From positions 1 through 59,589 of the forward strand of contig JAENRP010000276.1 in the NCBI GenBank assembly GCA_024741835.1: a stretch of 59,589 nucleotides of DNA, read 5' to 3'. The notes under the pieces were generated by a model. It was given only the letters and a program-made list of their open reading frames with translations, was not told the DNA's origin and ran no database searches. This stretch comes from Diplocarpon mali (Eukaryota; Ascomycota; Leotiomycetes; Helotiales; Drepanopezizaceae). The first letter of the stretch is position 1; every line of letters begins with the position of its first letter. The position numbers and the translations under genes were made by a program. Shown one piece after another: positions 1 to 9,850 of the stretch.

Positions 1-274
1 CAGGCTCGCCCCATCGCCCTCACGATAGCAGCCTCCACTGCCTCGACCTCGTCAAGACGAGTCGGCGCCGCGCGATCAGCTCAGTTCCTCCCTCCCCGCT
101 GCGGACGTCGGGCCCTCGACCATCACCCCCCTCTCGATTCGGCGGAGAAGGACCGGTGGTACTCGCTCCCATCTCCCCCACGCCGCCAACCCCCCATCAT
201 CACCACATAACCCCGCCGCAGCAGTCGACGCCGTCTGCGGACCACAATGCCTCAAAGACTCCCTCGAAATCCGT
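1..274. other. Upstream region of LCB2
   Basis: GC-rich leader or promoter sequence before the first gene. An ATG at 247 lies in a different frame from the LCB2 body and would join it only if the C-run around the unresolved base at 302 had a different length. No separate gene is visible. Confidence 0.4.
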
Positions 275-2284
275 TTGCCAGTTCTCCCAACGCGACGCCC
301 CNCCCCCCCTCCCTCGGATCGACCGGCGACCCGGCGACCCTCGACCTCCAAGCCCAACCGCCTGACGCAGTTCTTCTCGTCGCCCAAGGGCCGAGAGCAG
401 CAGACCGCCCACGCGGCCCTCCTCCAGGCCGTCGCCGCGCAGCAGCAGCATCTGCTGAACAACCCGTCGCCCTCCATCACGGCGCCCTCGCTGGCCCTGC
501 CGACCATCTCGCTCTCCACCGCCAAGGCGGGCGAGGCCAACATGAACGAGCCGCCGACGACCCTCTTCCAGCCGCCCTCGGCGGCGGAGGCCCGGCGACA
601 AGCCCGCATCGACGCCCAGTTCGGGCCCCTGGGCGCCCAGAGCCACCGCTACGTCAGCCAGTACGTGGAGGGCGAGACGCTCGAGCACGTCCTCGATGAG
701 CCCCCCTACTACTACCTCCTGACCACCTACATCAGCTACCTCGTGCTCATCATCTTCGGCCACGTCCGGGACTTCTTCGGGAAGCGCTTCCGCGCGGAGA
801 ACTACAAGCACCTGAAGGCCGCCAACGGCTACGCGGCGCTGAACAGCGACTTTGACAACTTCTACGTGCGCCGCCTGAAGCTGCGCATCGACGACTGCTT
901 CGCGCGGCCCATCACCGGCGTGCCGGGCCGCTACGTCACGCTGCTGGACCGCCGGACGAACGACTTCAACAAGAACTACGAGTTCACCGGCACCTACACG
1001 GAGACGCTCAACATGAGCTCCTACAACTACCTGGGCTTCGCGCAGTCCGAGGGCCCCTGCGCCGACGCCGTCGAGGAGGCGATCAAGAAGTACGGCATCA
1101 GCAGCGCCAGCCCCCGGGCCGACGCCGGCACCTCGGACCTGGCGCTGGAGGTGGAGGAGCGGATCGCCCGCTTCGTCGGCAAGCCGGCGGCCATGGTCTT
1201 CTCCATGGGCTTCGCGACCAACGCCTCGTCCTTCCCCGCCCTGGTCGGCAAGGGCGACCTCATCATCTCGGACGAGCTGAACCACGCCTCCATCCGCATC
1301 GGCGCGCGGCTGTCGGGCGCCATGATCACCTCGTTCAAGCACAACGACATGGCCGACCTGGAGAGCAAGCTGCGCGAGGTCATCTCCCAGGGGCAGCCGC
1401 GGACCCACCGGCCCTGGAAGAAGATCCTGGTCGTCGTCGAGGGCCTCTACTCGATGGAGGGCACCATGTGCGACCTGCCCGGCCTCCTGCGGCTGAAGCG
1501 GCGCTACAAGTACCACCTCTTCGTCGACGAGGCGCACTCGATCGGCGCGCTGGGCCCCCGCGGCCGCGGCGTCTGCGACTACTTCAACATCGACCCGGCC
1601 GAGGTGGACATCCTCATGGGCACCCTCACCAAGTCGTTTGGGGCCAACGGCGGCTACGTGGCGGCCGCGGCGCCCATCATCGACAAGCTCCGCGCCACCA
1701 ACGCCGCCACCCTGTACGGCGAGTCCCCCGCGCCGCCGGTCCTCATGCAGATCCTCAGCGCGCTCCGCATCATCGCGGGCGAGAGCTGCCCCGGGCAGGG
1801 CGAGGAGCGCCTGCAGCGCATCGCCTTCAACTCGCGCTACCTCCGGCTCGGGCTGAAGCGCCTGGGCTACATCACCTACGGCCACGACGACTCGCCCATC
1901 ATCCCCGTCATGCTCTACAACCCGGCCAAGATGCCCGCCTTCTCGCACGAGATGCTCCGCCGCAAGATCTCGGTCGTCATCGTCGGCTACCCCGCCACCC
2001 CCCTCGTCTCGTCGCGGGCCCGCTTCTGCGTGTCGGCCGCCCACAACAAGGACGACATGGACCGGCTCCTCGCCGCCTGCGACGAGATCGGCAACGTGCT
2101 CCAGCTCAAGTTCTCCACCGGTATCGCCGGCGGCGCCGACCACCTCCCCGACGGCGTGACCCCCGAGATGGAGAGGGAGTGGCGCCGGGCCCACGGCCGC
2201 CCCGGGGTCGTCACGCCGCCCCGCTGGACCCTGCGGGAGGTGATTGCCAACGGCGTCCAGGATGTCAAGCAGCCGCTCCGGTGA
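275..2284 (+). CDS. LCB2: Serine palmitoyltransferase subunit 2 (LCB2)
   Basis: This is the PLP-dependent alpha-oxoamine synthase subunit that condenses L-serine with palmitoyl-CoA to 3-ketosphinganine, the first step of sphingolipid synthesis at the ER, as a dimer with LCB1. The reading frame is intronless, about 669 residues. It has a low-complexity N-terminus, one hydrophobic segment near residues 144-163, then the aminotransferase fold. Seen motifs are VDEAHSIG (D418, H421) and GTLTKSFGANGG with the PLP-binding lysine near K453, both typical of LCB2. LCB1 lacks this lysine. Third codon positions are almost all G or C, unlike genes in the middle of the window. The start is uncertain: an N at 302 sits in a poly-C run, and the ATG at 247, in another frame, could be the true start if that run is one base off. 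The function call is very secure. Confidence 0.95.
   Translation: MPVLPTRRPXPPPSDRPATRRPSTSKPNRLTQFFSSPKGREQQTAHAALLQAVAAQQQHLLNNPSPSITAPSLALPTISLSTAKAGEANMNEPPTTLFQPPSAAEARRQARIDAQFGPLGAQSHRYVSQYVEGETLEHVLDEPPYYYLLTTYISYLVLIIFGHVRDFFGKRFRAENYKHLKAANGYAALNSDFDNFYVRRLKLRIDDCFARPITGVPGRYVTLLDRRTNDFNKNYEFTGTYTETLNMSSYNYLGFAQSEGPCADAVEEAIKKYGISSASPRADAGTSDLALEVEERIARFVGKPAAMVFSMGFATNASSFPALVGKGDLIISDELNHASIRIGARLSGAMITSFKHNDMADLESKLREVISQGQPRTHRPWKKILVVVEGLYSMEGTMCDLPGLLRLKRRYKYHLFVDEAHSIGALGPRGRGVCDYFNIDPAEVDILMGTLTKSFGANGGYVAAAAPIIDKLRATNAATLYGESPAPPVLMQILSALRIIAGESCPGQGEERLQRIAFNSRYLRLGLKRLGYITYGHDDSPIIPVMLYNPAKMPAFSHEMLRRKISVVIVGYPATPLVSSRARFCVSAAHNKDDMDRLLAACDEIGNVLQLKFSTGIAGGADHLPDGVTPEMEREWRRAHGRPGVVTPPRWTLREVIANGVQDVKQPLR
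302..302. other. Single ambiguous base in poly-C run
   Basis: One N interrupts a C homopolymer within the first codons of LCB2, so both the residue and possibly the reading frame upstream of it are unresolved. Confidence 0.95.
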
Positions 2285-2804
2285 CGCCGCTCCCGCCGCC
2301 CGCCGCCCGCCGCCCGCCTCGCGCCTCTGTAGATTGCTTGTTCTGATACCAAACCTCGTTTCTCTGCGGCACACGCACTGATATACCCTCTGCTTGCGTG
2401 TCCCGCTCTCGATTCTTGCCGGCCGTGTTGACTAGTGTTTTTTTTTTTCTTCTTCTTCTTTCTCTTCTATATATCTTTTCCTCTCCTCTTCTTCGATATC
2501 TCTCTTGTCGGGGCGATGATCCCGCGCTCCCTCTCTCGCTGAGAATGTTCCCCCTCCCTCTCTCGGGGCGGTGCGGAGCGGGACGGGGGATGGGAGCGGA
2601 CGCGGGGACGGCTCGGATGTCGATGGGGAGTCCTGGGCGTGCGACGGAAAGGTGTTGTATATAGGCTGGAAGCTGATGTCGTGGCGGGCTGCTGGGGGTG
2701 GATCGCGGTAGACGGAGATGGATAGACCTGGGGAGAATGAGAACCCGGCTTCGCTCTGCTGTGTCTTGCGTGTCTTCCGCCGGTTTCTTGTCCCGGGCTT
2801 GCGT
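2285..2804. other. LCB2 3' flank, no gene seen
   Basis: Downstream region with a pyrimidine-rich tract (about 2430-2480, T and CTT runs) likely in or near the LCB2 3' UTR. No coding signal was recognised. Confidence 0.4.
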
Positions 2805-3000
2805 CGGCTGTGAGGGTTTCGGTATACGGATGAACTCCTCTCTCCCATCTCTTGGCCCGGGCCATGGTGTGTGCACGGCTGTGAGGGTGTCGGTATACAG
2901 ATGAACTCCTCTCCCATCTCTCGGCCCGGGCCATGGTGTGCGCACGTCTGTGAGGGTGTCGGTACACGGATGAACTCCCCTCTCCCACCTTCTCCAGACC
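2805..3000. repeat. Imperfect tandem repeat, three copies of about 65 bp
   Basis: Three successive copies share the blocks TGAGGGT-TCGGTA, GATGAACTCC and GGCCCGGGCCATGGTGTG. The third copy diverges after the first half. It lies about 0.5 kb downstream of LCB2. Confidence 0.8.
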
Positions 3001-3164
3001 CGCGTCAGCCCTCGCGAGCATCTTGTCGGGGGCAAGACGTGGTCGCTCGTGACCCGCGCCGCCGTGGTGGTCGTGGTCGACCCGGGGAAGCAGAAGCGCC
3101 TACTCGAGCGAGGCGACTCGTCACCTTGAATCCTTGCCGGTACTGATGCATCGGGATCTGTGTG

Positions 3165-3350
3165 AGTGTGGGTATGTATGTGTGTATGTATCTGTGTATC
3201 TGTGTATATATGTATATGTGTGTATGTAACTGTGTATGTATCTGTGTATATATGTATATGTGTGTATGTAACTGTGTATGTATCTGTGTATATATGTATC
3301 TGTGTGTACGTATCTGTGTGTGTACATGTATACATGTACATATCCGTAGA
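3165..3350. repeat. TG/TATC-rich microsatellite with a 42-bp higher-order unit
   Basis: Runs of TGTATG, TATATG and TATCTG. A 42-bp block beginning near 3201 is repeated from 3243 with almost no change, so the tract grew by unit duplication as well as by slippage. Confidence 0.85.
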
Positions 3351-5339
3351 TACAATCGTCTCCACGCCACTGCAAGCTGCAACTACCATGCCCGGGGAGA
3401 GGTGTTGGCGCCATGCAGCGCCAATCCCACGATCACGAGTCAGTTTCTTTTCCATCGTCCTGCTCGCACGGGGATCTCTTGACGCTGCAGAGCTCGACCG
3501 CGTGGCATTCGTCGACTTGTCCCGTTTCCCCCTTTCCGTTGACCTCTCTCTCTGGCCCTCTGTTTCCTCTTGCTTTTTTTCATCTTGGCGTCCCCCTCTC
3601 CTCTGACTTTTTCATTCCGACGTCCCCCCTCTCCGCCTTTTCAGCTTGGCGTCCCCCTCTTCTCCAACTTTGTCCCCCCTCTCCGCCTTTTCATCTGACG
3701 TCCCCCTCGTTGTCTCTTTGATCTCTACCCCATCGTGATGAATGGCTCGATCCCTGACCCCCGAGAGGCCGGTTTCCAATAGATGATGTGCGTCGGTCAA
3801 GCTTGTATTCGCCCTGGTGCTCTGGGGGCGGTGGCGTCGCGCGGGGTTATGCCATCCTACACTCCTGGAGAACACCACTGACGGCGCCGGCTTCCCGGAG
3901 TCGCGTTCGCGTCGATTGACCAGAACTCCTTTTGCGCGCAGCGTGGCGTCCCCTGCGGGAGCCAAACCACGCCTGTTTTCTCGCGCAGGGAACGATGGAG
4001 TGTCGATCGAGGGTCTCCCGCCGCTCGCCGTCTGCTCTTCTTCTTCAACGGGCGGCTCGGCCGCGGACCCAACACCGGGACGCGGTCTGCGGCGGATGTG
4101 CAGGCTGCGACGAGGGCAGAGCCGCGATGAAGGCCTCGCCGCAGCGGAATAGCCCGACCCCCCAGCCGAAGAGAGCGAGCGCGGCGGCGGCGGGTGAGGG
4201 TGCGGGTGAGGGTGAGGCTTCGCTCGACCCGCGGCCGTTGCTCGGGTGGGTGATGGGCATGTCGCTGCCGCTGACTCGCCGGGTGGGGGAACCTCACTCG
4301 ATAGATTGCTGCGCTTGGCTAGCAGGGCTGGTCCCAGGATGAGGGAGCCCAAGGCGAAGCTTCGAGAACGTATCTCCCTGCGAGCTTGGAGGAGCCTGGA
4401 TGCAACGTACCCGAGGGCGGAGGGAGACTCGGATCGCAGGAGTCGGGCGTCTAGATATCACGGGCTCCATGCTCAATCCGAGGGGCGTGGATGCGAGCTT
4501 CTCTCGACACCCCACCCGACTAGATTGCCTCCTCCTCGTGCCATACAGCTCAGCAGTCATCCGGCCTGTTCAAGGCATCCAGGCGCTTCCGGCCATTCCT
4601 AGCTTGTTTACTCTACTCTCGCTCAACGCTTGGCGACCAGAGAGCCCTGTGCCCCGACGGCGTTCCAGCGCGCTGCCGAGCTTCATTCCCTCTTCACCTT
4701 TTTGCACGCATCCGATATGGATGTCCAGCCAGGCCCGGCTCTCCCTCTGCTCTACGCCGTGGTCTCGCCGTCGTGGATGGGTCGACACCAACCCCCCAAG
4801 CAGCGCGGCGCAGAGCCGCTGGCCGGCGTCGACCGCAGCCCCTCGTGGGTCTGCCTCATCTTATCTGACTCTGGCTCTCGCGCGTGTACAGAGAAGCGCC
4901 GAGGCCCAGGCTAAGCTCTGGTTTAGTTCCGCTCCACCAAGGCACCAGGGCTAGGTAATGGCACGCCAGATGACCTGGATCGCAGCGCGGTCACACGCGC
5001 TGGGAGAGCCTCACATCCCACGCAGGGAAACGTGCACGGCGTGCCGGGAGGCGTCGGGCCGTAGAGAAGCAGCATGTGTAGAGTAGGCCGGGCTGTCTTG
5101 CGCGTCCAACGCGGGGAGGGTATCGCCGCTGGGAGGTGGCAGCAGGCCCGTGGGTACCTGGGCGTCCCGCGCGACACGTAGCCCAGGCGAAGGACGAGGG
5201 GAGGGGTCCTCTGATGAGAGAGCCGGCGCGAGATGCAGGACCTGGCTTGGTTGGTAATCCGGCCTCTTGGTTGTAAGTGGTGGTTTGCAGGTTTGGGAGG
5301 TGTGAGGATGGGGTTTGACTTGGTGGGTGATGGATAGGG
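3351..5339. other. GC-rich gene-free stretch
   Basis: About 2 kb without a recognisable gene on either strand. 3560-3710 is a pyrimidine-rich tract with repeated GTCCCCCCTCTCCGCC-type blocks. The many short open frames here have no family resemblance and are compatible with high GC alone. Confidence 0.4.
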
Positions 5340-5863
5340 GCTTGGATAGATAGTGCTGGGGAGGGAGTAGCTTTATAGATGATGCTATATTTGAAGGGAG
5401 TAGCTTAATAGATAATGCTAGGCTTAAAGGAGAGAGCTTAATGGATAATGCTAGGCTTGAAGGAGGGAGCTTGGTAGATGATACTATAGTTAAAGGGAGT
5501 AGCTTGATGGATAATGCTAGGCTTAGAGGGAGTAGCTTGATGGATAATGCTAGGCTTAAAGGAAGTAGCTTAATAGATGATGCTAGGCTTGAAGGAGGGA
5601 GCTTAATAGATAATGCTAGGTTTAAAAGAGGGAGCTTGGTAGATGACACTCTACTTAAAGGGAGTAGCTTTATAGATGATACTATACTTAAAAGGAGAAG
5701 CTTAATAAATAATTCTATATAAAAAGAGTAGCTTGAACGGATAATGCCAAGCTTAAAGTAAGTAGCTTAATAGATAATTCTATATTTAAGAAGAGTAGCT
5801 TAATAAATAACACTATAATTAAAGGAAGTAGCTTAAACGGATAATGCTAGGCTTAAAGTAAGT
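5340..5863. repeat. 33-bp in-frame minisatellite
   Basis: At least a dozen imperfect copies of a 33-bp unit built on AGCTTAATGGATAATGCTAG. The unit is a multiple of three. From 5441 to 5722 the plus strand stays open and reads as an 11-residue repeat of the form SL-(M/I/V)-D-(N/D)-A-R-L-x-G-(G/S). The minus strand is also open through the array. Copies differ mainly by transitions, and the tract is AT-rich inside GC-rich flanks. No start context, signal peptide or conserved domain supports a real gene. Confidence 0.8.
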
Positions 5864-5997
5864 AGCTTAATGGATGATACTATGCTCAAAGTGAGTTGCT
5901 TAAACAGACAATCCTAGGCTTGAAACACGTAGCTTAATGGATGATACTATGCTCAAAGTGAGTTGCTTAAACAGATAATCCTAGGCTTGAAACACGT
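5864..5997. repeat. Tandem duplication of a 67-bp unit
   Basis: Two nearly identical 67-bp copies (5864-5930 and 5931-5997) close the 33-bp minisatellite. Each is a doubled minisatellite unit with one extra base, so the frame of the array is lost here. The high identity implies a recent duplication. Confidence 0.85.
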
Positions 5998-8220
5998 AGC
6001 TCCTCTGCCAACCTCAGATTACTCGTGCACCATCTCAGGCGACGTTCGATCATATACTTCAACTCATGATAAGAGTAGAATGCCTCGGCTGCCAGTAAGC
6101 CAATCAAGGACCCCTTGCTTGAGCTCCCCTCTGCCCCCCCCTGATCGGCCTGGGGCCACTTGCTGTCAGGCCTCACGAGTTCACATCTTCGGCTTCGTTC
6201 CACCTCGCACAGATCTGATGCACGTACAGATCTGATCCGCGTGACGGCGCTCACCAACGGAGCCGCTCCAGGTACCGCCAGGCCTGGCTGGACAGCTGCA
6301 CCACATCCGGCGCACGAGGGTCCAGGTCGTGCGAGCGGAAGAGTTTCCGTCGCCCTGGGAGTGCGGTGCCAAAGTCCCTCCGCTCGCCTCTGCCACTGCC
6401 GAACGGTTGACATCTGATTCACGGTACCGACGCGCTGGACCAGAGCGCACCTGCGAGGGTACCAGTCGCAGCATCGGCTCACGCTCCTGGAGCTTGGGAT
6501 TTTCCACGATGGCGCCGGACTCCCGGCCAGTGTGTCCCTCGTCCTCGCAACCTGTTGACTCCGGGGGGCGAGAGAACTCCGGCTGGTCCGAGTCCACGGA
6601 GAATATATGTCCGCATCCGCGGCCCCTGGGACGACGAGAAGACTGCCTGGGTACGGGGATGTGCGGCGGCCCCCATGGGCCCCCATGGGTTCTGATTGTC
6701 GATGTTGACGCTTTGGCAGTGGCAAAGGCAAAAGAAACATCTCCCATTCCTCCCAGGGGGCCCCGCCCTAACGGGCCGGCATATGAGGATCCAGCAGCTG
6801 CCCGAAAGAAGGTTCAACGAGTGCCGAATCCCCAACGTACTGTGGACGGTCCGGAGTCCTCGTACTCGGACCGGACGAGAAACCTCCCTGGTGGGTCCAC
6901 CATAGGTGATTGTGCGCACAGGTGAAGCATCTTCGAATACGTGGTGTTGTAGTCGTGTGTAAAAGCTTGCCCTCGAAGCTCTTCCTCGAGAGCGGAGGGG
7001 AAATACCGTATTTGCCAAGCATTCCATGTCATGTGCCTGGTCATCTGACCTGTATGCCGACACCACCCAAGAGCAAGCCGCCGCCCCGAACCACCACAGA
7101 AGCGCTCGCGACATGCCTTTTGCCTGGCCTCGACGTACTCCTCTCGACCTCGCGAGGAGAGATCTCCCCGCCCAATCTGAACCCGCAGAAAGTAAGCATG
7201 GCGATACGCAGGCCAGACCGACTCGCTCCGGTTGTGCTTCTCTCCAAGCTCTTCTTCCGGGGAAATGGGCTGGGATGCTCGGGAGACCCTTCGTCTGCTG
7301 TCGCCGCCGCATCTCCCCGCGCGGGTCAAGGCTGGTCGCAGTCCCGTTCCTGTGTACAGCTGCCCTGACCGGATGTCAGCCACTTGGCCGTGATGGTGTC
7401 AAGTCCTGGGCTCTGCTCTGCTCTCAGCAGTCGACGAGTGCCCCCGCGTCGGTGCACGTAGCAGAAAGCCAAAGCCGGAATCTGGTCGGGAGCCACAGCC
7501 AGGACCGCTCCAGCAACTACCAGATAGCGCTAGTCGCTGACTCTTATCAAAATCAAGATGCTCCTCTTTTGCTTGGAGCGGGAGATTTCTAGCCCTTGCC
7601 GCTGCCTGGGCTCCAGACTCACGGATGAGGGGGGAGGTCGGTCCTATCCTTGTCAGACGCGAGCTGCATCTCAGTTCCACTTCGGCCTACCGTGCAGACA
7701 GTACCGTACCTACGTGTGGCCGACAGCAAGGAAGCATGACTCGATCAGAGGGATTCGCACGGAGATCAGCCTTTTTTGTGAGTTGGCTCAGAGGGAGCGC
7801 TTCCTCACCCGTCAGTCTCCATCAAAACCCGCAGGTCAAGTCTAAACTCAGAAAAACAGGGAGGCTTCCGAGAACGCCAGACTCGAGTGTACCTGAAGAC
7901 TACCTCACAATCGTATCCCAATTGCTCTTTTCCGTGAGGAATCCAGTCGCTGCAAGAATCACCAAGCGCTCAGCTTGCAGTGCCCAAGCCGCTCTGATTG
8001 ACGCGGGGCGAAAGCAAGCCGCGGTACTGCGTACTACAGCACCGTATGAGCTACAGCCTGCATGCCGATTAGGTCCAGGTCGGCGTGATGGCTACGCCCA
8101 TACATGCAGCCCATTCGAAGCGTGCGTCTTGAGGGAGATCGTCGAAATCCCCCGTCGGCTCAGCCACGTGCAGAGCTTGTGTCGCGGGGGACCCACTGCC
8201 CTTGCGAGATCCGGGGGGGC
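5998..8220. other. Gene-free stretch
   Basis: About 2.2 kb of GC-rich sequence with no recognisable protein, tRNA or transposon on either strand. A tandem CCCATGGGCCCCCATGGG motif is seen near 6669-6689. Confidence 0.4.
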
Positions 8221-8223
8221 GAG

Positions 8224-8346
8224 GGGGGTTTAAGTGGGGAATCAATATAGCACCGCATCGCGCGCTATAGAGATTGAAAGTGATGTCCGCATCTCTGATC
8301 CAAGGGGGGTTAAGCGGGAAAACAACACAGCACCGCGTCGCGCGCC
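8224..8346. repeat. Diverged direct repeat pair (about 42 bp, 82 bp apart)
   Basis: Copies at about 8224-8266 and 8306-8346 share GGGGTT-AAG-GGG and AGCACCGC-TCGCGCGC. The differences are mostly C/T and G/A transitions, with a one-base indel. Confidence 0.6.
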
Positions 8347-8865
8347 CCGTGGTCAGGCCTGCGCTCACCCAGACTGGATCCGACGGCGAGACCGTCGAGC
8401 GATGCGCGGCGTGCGAGACACCACGGAGCGCAGGGGTCGAGCAAGTGCGTGCAGCTGGACAGGGTCGGTATACCGAGGGCTTGCCGCTGGATAGGGTCAG
8501 GTCAGGACTGAAGATGCCGGCACCCGTCCAGGTTACGAGACTTCTGCGCTGGACCGCTGCAGGGACCGATAGCCAGGACGAGAGACCATGATAGGAGGCG
8601 TTACCGCGCCGAAAGGGATGCATTCCGACCACGAAGCCATCACCCCGCCTCTGGTAGACTCGGCCGACCCGAGCCAAGCTTGGTGACGTGAATGCGGCCC
8701 TCTCGAAGCTGCGGGGGATCATGCGTGCTTCGGGCGACCTTGGGACCGTGGCTGTTCATCACACGTGGGTAAGCGCCCCCGGTACCTGAACCTCGTGAAG
8801 CTTTAGCAGCGGCGAGATGAGATGATGCATTATGTATGTAAAGTTGAGGGGAGATTACCTTGGAT
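8347..8865. other. Gene-free stretch
   Basis: About 0.5 kb between two repeat features, with no recognisable gene. Confidence 0.35.
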
Positions 8866-9090
8866 ATATTATATTAGGACGCTCTTCGTATACTTATTAA
8901 GGGTATACGTGATATTGGGACGCTCAAAGCGGGCAAGTATGCTTATCTAAGCTATATATATTAGGACGCTTAAAGAGCAGGCAAGTTCGCTTATCAAGGA
9001 TATATATAATATTAGGACACTCGAAGAGCAGGCAAGTTCGCTTATCTAAGGTATACATGATATTAGGACACTTAAAGAGCTTGCAAGTGT
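8866..9090. repeat. TA-rich tandem repeat, about 51-bp unit
   Basis: Five copies of a unit anchored on TTAGGACRCTYRAAGAGC followed by GGCAAGTTCGCTTATC and a TATATA-type run. Anchors fall near 8875, 8915, 8961, 9012 and 9063. The last two intervals are exactly 51 bp and the first copies are shortened. Confidence 0.8.
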
Positions 9091-9479
9091 GCTTCTCCAA
9101 ACAGAGCCAACAAGGCGCGTAACGCGTGGGCTTCGCGTAGATCCAGGGGCTGGTATATCCGCCTTTGCCCCGAACCCTTCGTCGCCGGCCAGAAGCAGGG
9201 GACGGGGGGTCCAGGGTCTGCCGACCGACTCGACGCGAGTTCGCCGCGGAATACGAAGCCTGGAGCGTCCGCTCCGGTCTGGCAGGCGGGATTCCCAGGG
9301 GAGCGCCGGACGGGATGGTTCTCCAGACTCGCTTAGTTGGGTCCACCGGATGTAAACACCTGCGATGTGGGAGGTGTTGATGTACGTGAGGTGAAGACTT
9401 GCGATGTGTGGAAGAGACATGCGCGTGGGATGTGTAGAGGAGGGTGATGCCTGTGATGTATCTAGGAGATGGACGCCTG
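9091..9479. other. Gene-free spacer between repeat islands
   Basis: GC-rich sequence with no recognised gene. Its right part begins to resemble degenerate copies of the following minisatellite. Confidence 0.35.
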
Positions 9480-9850
9480 TGATCTATATAGTAGACAAAC
9501 ACTTATAATATATAGGAGACAAACACTTATAATATATAGGAGACAAATACCTATAATATATCTAGGAGATCGACACCTACAATCTACACAGCAGACAAAC
9601 ACTTATAATATATAGGAGACAAATACCTATAATATATCTAGGAGATCGACACCTACAATCTACACAGCAGACAAACACTTATAATATATCTAGGAGATTA
9701 ACACCTGCAATCTACACAGCAGACAACCACCTATAATGTATCTAGGAGATCAACACCTGCAATCTACACCGCAGACAACCACCTATAATATATCCAAGAG
9801 ATCAACACCTGCAATCCACACAGCAGACAACCACTTACAACGTATGAGAC
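9480..9850. repeat. TA-rich minisatellite, 52-bp unit
   Basis: GCAGACAA anchors at 9591, 9667, 9719, 9771 and 9823 give a clean 52-bp period. One interval of 76 bp equals 52 plus an extra 24-bp half unit. Each unit alternates AGACAA-CAC-TATAATATAT with AGATC-ACACCT-CAATC-ACA. Confidence 0.85.

Noticed and set aside
200..2374. Very long open frame on the minus strand across LCB2
   Set aside because: It is a mirror of the extreme third-position GC of LCB2. The translation is Arg/Gly/Val/Asp-rich with no domain.
5011..5649. Minus-strand frame with LALSIKLLPL-type repeats
   Set aside because: It is the complement of the 33-bp minisatellite. The unit length alone keeps it open, and no start context or signal is seen.
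5340..9850. CRISPR-like array
   Set aside because: The repeats are head-to-tail tandem units without unique spacers, in a eukaryotic genome.
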